This document shows, piece by piece, positions 1 through 5,601 of a stretch of DNA of 7,044 nucleotides (position 1 is the stretch's first letter; every line of letters starts with the position of its first letter). The notes beneath the pieces are model-generated. The model was not told the origin of the DNA. It saw nothing but the letters and a program-made list of their open reading frames with translations, and searched no databases. Location: assembly GCA_900556715.1 (NCBI GenBank), contig USPM01000037.1:1-7044 (forward strand). Direction: 5' to 3'. The translations under genes were made by a program, and so were the position numbers. The DNA comes from an uncultured Megamonas sp. GTDB lineage: Bacteria > Bacillota_C > Negativicutes > Selenomonadales > Selenomonadaceae.

Positions 1-142
1 ATATTACCTTTAAAAGCAAATTTTTTAAACTCAATAAAGAAATTTTTCATAATGATAAAAACCTTTCTAAGCATAATGTATATAATTATAACCTATAAAG
101 GTGAGTATTGAAAAGAAAAATTAATTAAATTTGAATAAAAAT
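1..142. other. AT-rich non-coding left edge
   Basis: I see no credible gene in this stretch. There are scattered A and T runs, a TATAAT at 81-86 without a good -35, and an AAAGGTGAG Shine-Dalgarno-like string at 97-105. That string is followed only by a six-codon frame from a TTG at 108, which ends at 126-128. It is probably the space between a gene beyond the left edge and the CRISPR terminator. Confidence 0.5.
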
Positions 143-177
143 AAAAGTCCTCTTTATTAGATAAGAGGACTTTTTTT
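143..177. terminator. Strong bidirectional terminator at the distal end of the CRISPR array
   Basis: The arms AAAAGTCCTCTT (143-154) and AAGAGGACTTTT (163-174) form a perfect 12-bp stem with an 8-nt loop. On the plus strand it ends in seven T (171-177). On the minus strand the stem is followed by TTTTATTTTT. Its minus-strand 5' side touches the last, degenerate CRISPR repeat, so I read it chiefly as the terminator of the minus-strand array transcript. It would also stop any transcript entering from the left. Confidence 0.85.
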
Positions 178-202
178 AATACAGCATCTGTTGATATTTA
201 TC
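173..202 (-). repeat. Degenerate terminal CRISPR repeat
   Basis: Positions 181-202 match the first 22 nt (minus-strand reading) of the consensus repeat perfectly. The last 8 nt (180-173) read ATTAAAAA instead of ACGAATAC. The loss covers exactly the part that would become the crRNA 5' tag. No spacer follows, so no tag is needed here. The diverged bases merge into the T-run of the adjacent terminator. This marks the leader-distal, oldest end of the array. Confidence 0.85.
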
Positions 203-729
203 ACTGGTACTGATGCTAATTCTATTATTCAAATTGAGTATTCGTACAGCATCTGTTGATATTTATCAATATTATTATCTCTAATAAAAGCTAGAAATAT
301 TGGTATTCGTACAGCATCTGTTGATATTTATCATACAGGGAAGAAGGTCCATAAAACTGGCGTATGGGGTATTCGTACAGCATCTGTTGATATTTATCAA
401 AATGATGAAGTATTTAGAAAAGCATATAAAGAAGAAGTATTCGTACAGCATCTGTTGATATTTATCGCAACGACCAGAGCTATCGTTAATCGGTACGCCA
501 GTATTCGTACAGCATCTGTTGATATTTATCTTTATACAGCAACATGATGAATAAAGGTTATACAAAATCAGTATTCGTACAGCATCTGTTGATATTTATC
601 CACTGGATTTTTTAAAAAATTTGACCGACTTTGATGTATTCGTACAGCATCTGTTGATATTTATCTTAAACAAATGTATAATGTAGAAAAAATAAATAGG
701 TATTCGTACAGCATCTGTTGATATTTATC
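173..729 (-). CRISPR. CRISPR array, 9 repeats and 8 spacers, transcribed on the minus strand
   Basis: Eight identical 30-nt repeats lie at 238-267, 303-332, 369-398, 437-466, 501-530, 571-600, 636-665 and 700-729. A ninth, with one end diverged, lies at 173-202. From the leader side the spacers are 34, 35, 40, 34, 38, 36, 35 and 35 nt and all differ. Read on the minus strand, the repeat begins GATAAATATC, carries the stem-loop ACAG-ATG-CTGT, and ends in ACGAATAC exactly after the stem. Orientation is supported by a promoter on the right, a degenerate terminal repeat on the left and a terminator beyond it. The 8-nt end resembles type III-A 5' tags such as the S. epidermidis ACGAGAAC. Spacer length is compatible with type III or I-B. 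No cas genes are in the window, so the subtype is only inferred. A 94-residue reading frame across the array is an artefact of the repeats. Confidence 0.97.
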
Positions 730-744
730 CCTAATGTTATTAGG
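730..744 (-). promoter_or_regulatory. Small perfect hairpin between the array promoter and the first repeat
   Basis: CCTAAT (730-735) and ATTAGG (739-744) form a 6-bp perfect inverted repeat with a 3-nt loop, directly abutting the leader-proximal repeat. It falls within the predicted untranslated leader of the array transcript. It could be a leader-anchoring or adaptation element, or a simple RNA stem. It has no T-run, so it is not a terminator. Confidence 0.45.
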
Positions 745-757
745 ATTTATTAATTAC

Positions 758-786
758 ATTATAATTATAAACTATTGATATTGCAA
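758..786 (-). promoter_or_regulatory. Minus-strand promoter for the CRISPR array
   Basis: Read on the minus strand, TTGCAA (786-781, 4 of 6 to the -35 consensus) and TATAAT (763-758, perfect -10) are separated by 17 bp. A second TATAAT sits directly upstream at 769-764. Transcription would begin near 751, about 20 nt before the first repeat, which fits a short CRISPR leader. This is the main evidence that the leader is on the right-hand side. Confidence 0.65.
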
Positions 787-936
787 GATTTTTATAATTT
801 TTACCAGCAAATGATAGATAATATATTAGATTTGAGTAGGTCAATAAAATCAAGCTTTATGAAGATTTTATAAATTTTAGGTTGGTAAATTTTATTTTAA
901 AGAATATTTATAAATATATGATGAAAAATCTATGAA
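787..936. other. AT-rich CRISPR leader and intergenic region
   Basis: No open frame with a plausible start is present. The stretch is very AT-rich, as CRISPR leaders usually are, and probably holds the upstream half of the leader plus space before the toxin-antitoxin promoter. A few short A/T dyads are visible, but none that I would call a specific site. Confidence 0.4.
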
Positions 937-975
937 TTTTGTCAATTTTTGTCTTTATTATATATTTTTTGTCAA
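937..975 (+). repeat. TTTTGTCAA direct repeats, possible antitoxin operator
   Basis: The 9-mer TTTTGTCAA occurs at 937-945 and again at 967-975, 30 bp apart start to start, which is roughly three helical turns and the same face of the DNA. The partial copy TTTTTGTC lies between them (946-953). One copy overlaps the candidate -35 and the other covers the expected transcription start. RelB/DinJ-family antitoxins repress their own promoters, so this is a reasonable operator candidate, although the known sites of that family are usually palindromic. Confidence 0.35.
939..966 (+). promoter_or_regulatory. Promoter of the toxin-antitoxin operon
   Basis: TTGTCA (939-944, 5 of 6) and TATATT (961-966, 5 of 6) are separated by 16 bp. 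The start would be near 973 with a 5' leader of about 38 nt before the antitoxin ATG. An alternative -10, TATAAT, lies at 983-988 but lacks a -35 at a proper distance. Confidence 0.45.
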
Positions 976-1010
976 ATTTATATATAATAATATTGAGAGG
1001 TGTGATATAT

Positions 1011-1277
1011 ATGTCTGAAACTACAACGTTAAATATAAGAGTTAATAAAGATTTGAAAAAACAATCTGAAGCAATTTTATCTTTATTGGGATTAAATACT
1101 TCTACAGCTGTAAATATGTTTTTAAATGCTGTTGTTAGAAATAATGGCATTCCTTTTGCTTTAACATTAAATCCTAATAATGAAACAAAGCAAGTTCTTG
1201 ATGAAGTAAAAGCAGGCAAAAATTTAAGTAGAACTTTTGATAATGTAAGAGATTTAATGGACGATTTAGATGCTTAA
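1011..1277 (+). CDS. relB: RelB/DinJ-family antitoxin
   Basis: This 88-residue protein is a type II antitoxin of the RelB/DinJ family, which binds and neutralises a RelE/YafQ-type mRNA-cleaving toxin and represses its own operon. The ribbon-helix-helix-like N-terminus reads TLNIRVNKDLKKQSEAIL (residues 6-23), followed by the family hallmark LGLNTSTAVNMFLNAVVRNNGIPF (26-49, shortened here to its start: LGLNTSTAVNMF). The acidic C-terminal part (56-88) would wrap the toxin. I place the start at 1011 because GAGAGGTG (995-1002) lies 8 nt upstream; an in-frame ATG at 939 has no ribosome binding site and overlaps the promoter. The toxin ATG (1270) overlaps the last codons, as expected for a coupled pair. 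The reading frame is intact although the toxin is broken. Confidence 0.9.
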   Translation: MSETTTLNIRVNKDLKKQSEAILSLLGLNTSTAVNMFLNAVVRNNGIPFALTLNPNNETKQVLDEVKAGKNLSRTFDNVRDLMDDLDA

Positions 1278-1542
1278 AATAAAATATCACTCTAAATTTA
1301 AGAAAGATATAAAGGCAATAAAAAAGCGTAACTATGATTTATCAAAGCTACAAAAAGTTATTGAAATATTAGCTGAAGAAAAAACTTTACCTGCCAAATA
1401 TAAAGATCATTCTTTAACTGGAATTTATTAAGATTTTAGAGAATGTCATATTTTGCCTGATTGGTTATTAATATATCGCATAGATAAAGATATCTTGACT
1501 TTAGTACTTTCTAGAACAGGTACACATAGTGATCTATTTTAG
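1270..1542 (+). pseudogene. yafQ: YafQ-family mRNA interferase toxin, disrupted by an in-frame stop
   Basis: The frame starts at an ATG overlapping the antitoxin end by 8 nt and encodes 53 residues up to a TAA at 1429-1431, then continues 36 more codons to TAG at 1540-1542. The full 90-codon length fits YafQ toxins, ribosome-associated endoribonucleases. Before the stop the conserved YKDHSLTG segment (44-51) is present. After it come FRECHILPDWLLIYRI (56-71) and SRTGTHSDLF (81-90). By alignment from memory to E. coli YafQ, catalytic H60, D64, H86 and F90 all lie beyond the stop, leaving only H47 in the short product. The stop stands where YafQ has lysine, so one A-to-T change (AAA to TAA) explains it. 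No in-frame ATG follows to allow a restart. The flanking codons are fully conserved, so the lesion looks recent, or it is a sequencing error. Confidence 0.85.
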
Positions 1543-1599
1543 AAAGATTGCTTTAGAATGTCTTTATTTTTTATTGTTAATAAATATAATATGATAAAT

Positions 1600-1640
1600 A
1601 AAAAAAGCTAAGTCCTCAAATAAGGACTTAGCTATATTTT
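1600..1640. terminator. Bidirectional terminator between the toxin remnant and guaA
   Basis: AGCTAAGTCCT (1606-1616) pairs with AGGACTTAGCT (1623-1633), an 11-bp perfect stem with a 6-nt loop. It is flanked by six A on the left and ATATTTTTT on the right, so it can terminate both the plus-strand toxin-antitoxin transcript and the minus-strand guaA transcript, whose stop codon is 13 bp away. It shares the AAGTCCTC / AGGACTT core with the terminator at 143-177. Confidence 0.85.
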
Positions 1641-1645
1641 TTATC

Positions 1646-3184
1646 TTATTCCCATTCAATTGTAGCTGGTGGTTTAGAAGTTATATCATAAACTATTCTG
1701 TTTACACCAGGTACTTCGTTTACAATTCTACGAGAAACTGTGTCTAATACTTCATATGGAATTCTTGCCCATTCAGAAGTCATAGCATCGCTACTTGTAA
1801 CAGCACGAAGTGCTACAGTGTGGCAATAAGTACGGCTATCACCCATAACACCTACAGAGCGGATATTTGGAAGACAAGCGAAATACTGCCAAATTTTTTC
1901 GGAAAGACCTGCTTTAGCGACTTCTTCACGGAAGATAGCATCTGCTTCACGAACAACAGCGAGTTTATCTTCAGTTACTTCGCCGAGAACGCGGATAGCA
2001 AGACCAGGACCTGGGAATGGTTGACGCCATACGAGGTCATGAGGAATGCCGAGTTCTTCACCTACTGCACGAACTTCATCTTTGAAGAGTTCGCGAAGTG
2101 GTTCGATAAGGTCGAACTGAATATCTTCAGGAAGACCGCCAACATTGTGATGGCTCTTGATTGTTGCAGAAGTTTTTGTACCGCTTTCAACAATATCAGG
2201 ATAGATTGTACCTTGAACAAGGAAATCAATTTTGCCGAGTTTATTAGCTTCAGCTTCAAATACACGAATGAATTCTTCACCAATGATTTTACGTTTTCTT
2301 TCAGGGTCAGAAACGCCAGCTAATTTACCTAAGAAACGATCTTTAGCATCAACACGGATGAGGTTCATATCGAATTGTTTGCGGAAAATAGTTTCTACTT
2401 GGTCGCCTTCATCTTTACGGAGTAAACCATGGTCAACGAATACGCAAGTTAATTGTTTGCCTACAGCTTTGTGAACTAAAACAGCAGCAACAGAAGAATC
2501 AACACCGCCGCTTAAAGCACATAATACTTTTTTATCGCCAACGATTTGTTTAATTTCTGCAATTTTGCTTTGAGCAAAAGAACTCATAGTCCAATCGCCT
2601 TTTAAGCCACAGATTTTGAATAAGAAGTTTTTCATCATCTGTTGACCAAATGGAGTATGTTCAACTTCTGGGTGGAATTGTACACCATATAATTTACGAC
2701 TGTCATCGCACATAGCAGCGACAGGAGTATGTTTAGTATGAGCAATAGCTTTGAAGCCTTCTGGAACTTTTTCTACATAGTCGCGATGGCTCATCCAGCA
2801 AATTTCATCAGCATTGATACCATCGAATAAAACGCTATTAGTATCAAGAGTGATATCCATTTTACCATATTCGCCAGCTTCAGCATGAGCTACGCTACCA
2901 CCGAGATTATGAGCCATGAATTGATGTCCATAGCAAATACCAAGTACAGGAATACCAAGTTCAAAGATTTTTGGATCAGCCTGTGGTGTATTATCAGCAT
3001 AAACACTGCTAGGACCGCCAGTGAAAATAATAGCTTGTGGATTTTTAGCTTTAATTTTTTCTACTGTATAGTCATAAGGAACAATTTCGCAGTAAACACC
3101 GCATTCTCTAACACGACGTGCAATTAATTGGTTATATTGACCGCCAAAGTCAATAACGAGAACCATTTCATGAATTGTGCTCAA
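1646..3184 (-). CDS. guaA: GMP synthase (glutamine-hydrolysing)
   Basis: This 512-residue cytosolic enzyme converts XMP, ATP and glutamine to GMP in the last step of de novo guanine nucleotide synthesis. The class I glutamine amidotransferase domain (about 7-195) has the nucleophile C84 in GICYGHQ and H171/E173 in FHPE. The ATP-pyrophosphatase domain (about 200-390) carries the P-loop SGGVDS (225-230). The dimerisation domain starts near [16 protein letters not shown] (387-402) and ends in the typical KPPATIEWE. Length matches the B. subtilis enzyme. The start is a TTG at 3184, set by a perfect AGGAGGT six bases upstream; the next ATG (codon 7) would sit 24 nt away from it. It follows fba on the same strand with a hairpin between, and is terminated at 1606-1633. 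Complete, with no unusual residues noted. Confidence 0.98.
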   Translation of the reverse strand: MSTIHEMVLVIDFGGQYNQLIARRVRECGVYCEIVPYDYTVEKIKAKNPQAIIFTGGPSSVYADNTPQADPKIFELGIPVLGICYGHQFMAHNLGGSVAHAEAGEYGKMDITLDTNSVLFDGINADEICWMSHRDYVEKVPEGFKAIAHTKHTPVAAMCDDSRKLYGVQFHPEVEHTPFGQQMMKNFLFKICGLKGDWTMSSFAQSKIAEIKQIVGDKKVLCALSGGVDSSVAAVLVHKAVGKQLTCVFVDHGLLRKDEGDQVETIFRKQFDMNLIRVDAKDRFLGKLAGVSDPERKRKIIGEEFIRVFEAEANKLGKIDFLVQGTIYPDIVESGTKTSATIKSHHNVGGLPEDIQFDLIEPLRELFKDEVRAVGEELGIPHDLVWRQPFPGPGLAIRVLGEVTEDKLAVVREADAIFREEVAKAGLSEKIWQYFACLPNIRSVGVMGDSRTYCHTVALRAVTSSDAMTSEWARIPYEVLDTVSRRIVNEVPGVNRIVYDITSKPPATIEWE

Positions 3185-3190
3185 TTTTTT

Positions 3191-3197
3191 ACCTCCT
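3191..3197 (-). promoter_or_regulatory. Shine-Dalgarno fixing a TTG start for guaA
   Basis: AGGAGGT on the minus strand is a near-perfect ribosome binding site with a 6-nt A-rich spacer to TTG at 3184-3182. The in-frame ATG at 3166 is too far away, so the non-ATG start is the better choice. The site lies only a few bases past the T-run of the hairpin at 3211-3262. Confidence 0.85.
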
Positions 3198-3203
3198 AAT
3201 AAT

Positions 3204-3262
3204 AAAAAACGCTCTCTTTACAAAAATAGTTTACTATACAGTAGTTTTTCTGTAAAGAGAGC
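3204..3262 (-). terminator. Large hairpin between fba and guaA: terminator or attenuator
   Basis: GCTCTCTTTACA (3211-3222) and TGTAAAGAGAGC (3251-3262) form a perfect 12-bp stem. The 28-nt loop can add AAAA/TTTT pairs and a small TACT/AGTA apex. On the minus strand it is followed by GTTTTTTATT, so it should terminate the fba transcript. The T-run ends about 7 nt before the guaA ribosome binding site. Read on the minus strand, TTTACA (3256-3251) and TAAACT (3233-3228) are 17 bp apart and could be a guaA promoter embedded in the hairpin; a weaker -10, TATAAA, is at 3269-3264. No purine riboswitch fold was recognised. Confidence 0.75.
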
Positions 3263-3305
3263 TTTTATATTTGTTGCTATTTATTAAGCGAAATTTAATT
3301 TAAAA

Positions 3306-4271
3306 TTAAGCTTTACCGTCGCAACCAAGAACTTCTTTAATTTTGTGAGCAACTAATGCTTTGATGTTAGCTCTGCCGTCAGCAACATATTGACGTGGGT
3401 CAAAATGATCTGGATGTTCGTTGAAGTGTTTACGAATACCAGCAGTCATTGCAAGACGAAGGTCGGAGTCGATGTTGATTTTGCAAACAGCTAAAGAAGC
3501 AGCTTTGCGGAGTTGTTCTTCAGGAACACCAACAGCATCTGGCATGTGACCGCCATTTTCGTTAATGATTTTAACGAATTCTTGAGGAACGGAAGAAGCA
3601 CCATGTAAAACGATTGGGAAGTTAGGAAGACGTTTAGCAACTTCTTCAAGAATGTCGAAACGAAGTGGAGGTGGTACTAAAATGCCTTGTTCATTTCTTG
3701 TGCATTGGTCAGGAGTGAATTTGTAAGCACCATGGCTAGTTCCGATAGCGATTGCTAAGGAGTCAACACCTGTTTCTTTAACGAATTCTTCAACTTCGTT
3801 AGGATCAGTGTAATGAGCTTCATGAGCAGCTACTTTAACATCATCTTCGATACCAGCTAACTGACCAAGTTCTGCTTCAACTACTACGCCATGAGCGTGA
3901 GCATATTCAACAACTTCTTTTGTTTTTTCAATATTTTCTTTGAAGCTGTAGTGGGAACCGTCGAACATAACGGAAGTGAAACCACCATCGATACAAGATT
4001 TGCAAGTTTCGAAATCTGCACCATGGTCAAGGTGTAAAGCGATTGGAAGACCAGTGTCTTCAATAGCAGCCTGTACAAGGTGTACAAGGTATTGATGTTT
4101 AGCATATTTTCTAGCACCAGCGGAGCACTGAAGAATTAAAGGAGCGTTTAATTCTTTAGCTGCTTCAGTGATACCCTGAACAATTTCCATATTGTTTACG
4201 TTGAATGCACCAATAGCATAGTGGCCTTCATACGCTTTTTTAAACATTTCTTTTGTTGTTACTAATGGCAT
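3306..4271 (-). CDS. fba: Class II fructose-1,6-bisphosphate aldolase
   Basis: This 321-residue zinc-dependent aldolase cleaves fructose 1,6-bisphosphate to glyceraldehyde 3-phosphate and dihydroxyacetone phosphate in cytosolic glycolysis, and runs in reverse in gluconeogenesis. Family motifs are GAFNVNN (21-27), HLDHG (80-84) with catalytic D82 and zinc ligand H83, VEAELG (131-136), GTSHGAYK (177-184) with zinc ligand H180, LHGASS (222-227) with zinc ligand H223, and NIDSD (266-270) in the phosphate-binding part. The start MPLVTTKEMF is preferred: it matches the family N-terminus and GGGGG (4284-4280) lies 8 nt upstream. A start seven codons earlier would consume that site. It is divergent from rnhB and precedes guaA. 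A related tagatose-bisphosphate or other ketose-bisphosphate aldolase cannot be fully excluded, but the length and the pairing with a housekeeping locus favour glycolytic Fba. Confidence 0.95.
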   Translation of the reverse strand: MPLVTTKEMFKKAYEGHYAIGAFNVNNMEIVQGITEAAKELNAPLILQCSAGARKYAKHQYLVHLVQAAIEDTGLPIALHLDHGADFETCKSCIDGGFTSVMFDGSHYSFKENIEKTKEVVEYAHAHGVVVEAELGQLAGIEDDVKVAAHEAHYTDPNEVEEFVKETGVDSLAIAIGTSHGAYKFTPDQCTRNEQGILVPPPLRFDILEEVAKRLPNFPIVLHGASSVPQEFVKIINENGGHMPDAVGVPEEQLRKAASLAVCKINIDSDLRLAMTAGIRKHFNEHPDHFDPRQYVADGRANIKALVAHKIKEVLGCDGKA

Positions 4272-4310
4272 TAAAAAAACCCCCATAGACAAAATTTAAA
4301 TTTCAAGACT

Positions 4311-4319
4311 ATTATAGCA
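4311..4319 (-). promoter_or_regulatory. Extended -10 promoter for fba
   Basis: Read on the minus strand, TGCTATAAT (4319-4311) is a perfect extended -10 element. The -35 region at a 17-18 bp spacing (ATACAA or TATACA) is poor, as extended -10 promoters tolerate. Transcription would start near 4304, giving a leader of about 33 nt with the GGGGG ribosome binding site. Confidence 0.6.
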
Positions 4320-4422
4320 TAAAATTTGTTTATTTGTATATCAAAATCTGAAAATTATTTAATTCAGATAATTCTTGTAATCTATAAATATTTTTTATAA
4401 TGAATTATAGTTAAATGCATTA

Positions 4423-4431
4423 TGATATAAT
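4423..4431 (+). promoter_or_regulatory. Extended -10 promoter for the rnhB-yraN-ubiX cluster
   Basis: TGATATAAT (4423-4431) is a perfect extended -10 with no convincing -35. The start would be near 4438, about 33 nt before the rnhB ATG. A second TATAAT at 4396-4401 is an alternative. Together with the fba promoter this makes 4272-4470 a divergent promoter region of 199 bp. I see no clear operator in it. Confidence 0.5.
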
Positions 4432-4470
4432 TTTAAAATAAATATAATTTTTGTTTGAGTAGGTGAGTAT

Positions 4471-5238
4471 ATGAATATTGGAAAATTATCTATAAAACAG
4501 ATAAAAGATTTAATTGTTAAAGACTGCAATGAAGAATTATTGACAGCGATAAAAAATGATACTCGTAAAGGTGTGCAAAGTATATATAAAAGTTACCAAC
4601 GTGAAATGAAAGAACGTGAGCGTGTAGCTAATTTATATACTTTCGAAAATGAATGTAGAGCCAATGGTTATAAATTAATTGCTGGTGTAGATGAAGTGGG
4701 TAGAGGACCTTTAGCTGGACCTGTAGTGATAGCCGCTGTTATTTTACCAGATAATTTTTTCATTGAGAAAATAAATGATTCTAAGAAATTATCCGAGGCA
4801 ACACGTGAGAAGATTTATGATATCATCATGGAAAATGCGATAGCTGTAAATAGAGCGATTATTGACGAAAAAACTATAGATAGAGTAAATATTTATCAAG
4901 CTGCTATGAATGGTATGTATGAAGCTATTTATGGATTAAACCCCAAGCCTGATGCGGTGTTGATTGATGCTATGCCTTTAGAAAGTTTGGATATCTATCA
5001 TCAATCAATAATTAAAGGTGATGCAAAATCTGCTTCTATTGCAGCGGCTTCCATTGTCGCTAAAGTGGAAAGAGATAGAATGATGAGTGAATTTGATGGG
5101 ATTTATCCACAGTATGGTTTTGCCAAAAATAAAGGATATGGTACAAGTGAACATTTAGAAGCTTTGAGGAAATATGGACCATGTGAGATTCATCGAAGAT
5201 CATTTGAACCGATAAAATCAATGATGACGCAGAAATAA
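4471..5238 (+). CDS. rnhB: Ribonuclease HII
   Basis: This 255-residue cytosolic endonuclease cleaves RNA in RNA-DNA hybrids and 5' of single ribonucleotides in DNA, removing misincorporated ribonucleotides. The type 2 RNase H core starts at LIAGVDEVGRGPLAGPVV (69-86), with catalytic D74 and E75 and the GRG substrate motif (77-79). It continues with DSKKLS (103-108), D166 in LIDAMP and D184 in KGDAKSASIAAASI, giving the full DEDD set. An N-terminal extension of about 65 residues, largely helical and charged, matches the long B. subtilis-type RnhB, also 255 residues. AGGTGAG (4461-4467) precedes the ATG. It is the first gene of a tight cluster; yraN follows after 9 nt. Nothing is abnormal. Confidence 0.97.
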   Translation: MNIGKLSIKQIKDLIVKDCNEELLTAIKNDTRKGVQSIYKSYQREMKERERVANLYTFENECRANGYKLIAGVDEVGRGPLAGPVVIAAVILPDNFFIEKINDSKKLSEATREKIYDIIMENAIAVNRAIIDEKTIDRVNIYQAAMNGMYEAIYGLNPKPDAVLIDAMPLESLDIYHQSIIKGDAKSASIAAASIVAKVERDRMMSEFDGIYPQYGFAKNKGYGTSEHLEALRKYGPCEIHRRSFEPIKSMMTQK

Positions 5239-5247
5239 GGTATTTGT

Positions 5248-5601
5248 ATGAAAAATATGGGTTTATGGGGAGAAGATAAGGCTGTAGAATTTTTAAAGGC
5301 AAAAAAGTATACAATATTGGCTAGAAATTATCATAGTAGATTTGGCGAAATAGATATTATAGCAAAAAAGCAAAATACAATTATTTTTGTTGAAGTAAAA
5401 ACTAGAAAAAATACTGCATTTGGATTTCCTGCTGAATTTGTGAATTATCAAAAACAGCAAAAAATCATGAAAACAGCACAATTGTATATTAATGATAATT
5501 TTAATGCAGAATTTGATTATAGATTTGATATACTAGAGGTATTTCACTATGATGATAATAAGGTGAAATTTAATCATTTGAAAGGAGCGTTTGAGGTTTG
5601 A
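5248..5601 (+). CDS. yraN: YraN/UPF0102 family protein, endonuclease-like fold
   Basis: This 117-residue protein belongs to the widespread UPF0102 (YraN) family, which has a restriction-endonuclease-like fold and no settled function, though Holliday-junction or recombination roles are suggested by fold. The N-terminal GLWGEDKAVEFL (5-16), NYHSRFGEIDII (27-38) with E34 and D36, and VEVKTR (48-53) with E49 and K51 make up the PD-(D/E)XK-like active site. The ATG at 5248 has only a weak AAGG overlapping the rnhB stop, which suggests translational coupling; a second ATG at 5257 is possible. The pairing rnhB-yraN, often followed by a yifB gene, is common in Firmicutes. The end overlaps the ubiX start by 3 nt. 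Confidence 0.92.
   Translation: MKNMGLWGEDKAVEFLKAKKYTILARNYHSRFGEIDIIAKKQNTIIFVEVKTRKNTAFGFPAEFVNYQKQQKIMKTAQLYINDNFNAEFDYRFDILEVFHYDDNKVKFNHLKGAFEV

Noticed and set aside
531..546. TACAGCA inside a spacer resembling part of the repeat
   Set aside because: Seven bases of identity without the flanking repeat sequence is most likely coincidence.
281..565. Minus-strand 94-residue open frame with repeated ININRCCTNT segments
   Set aside because: The repeated peptide is only the translation of the CRISPR repeats, and there is no ribosome binding site or family resemblance.
775..782. TTGATATT in the leader, matching 8 nt of the CRISPR repeat, as a possible degenerate repeat or CreA-like antitoxin RNA
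   Set aside because: The match does not extend beyond 8 AT-rich bases and there is no stem or tag, so chance is sufficient.
939..1010. Upstream in-frame ATG giving a 112-residue antitoxin
   Set aside because: The extra 24 residues are hydrophobic AT-rich noise over the promoter. The GAGAGGTG site and the family N-terminus support the start at 1011.
908..1219. Minus-strand 103-residue open frame opposite the antitoxin
   Set aside because: It is antisense to a well-supported antitoxin gene, spans its promoter, and shows no recognisable motif.
1820..2474. Plus-strand open frames within guaA
   Set aside because: They are shadows of guaA, with no family resemblance and no ribosome binding sites.
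3185..3305. Purine riboswitch upstream of guaA
   Set aside because: The hairpin is a single long stem with a T-run. The three-way junction and conserved loop sequences of purine riboswitches are not visible.
4272..4292. Seven-residue N-terminal extension of the aldolase
   Set aside because: It would include the GGGGG ribosome binding site in the coding region, and the family normally begins at MPLV.
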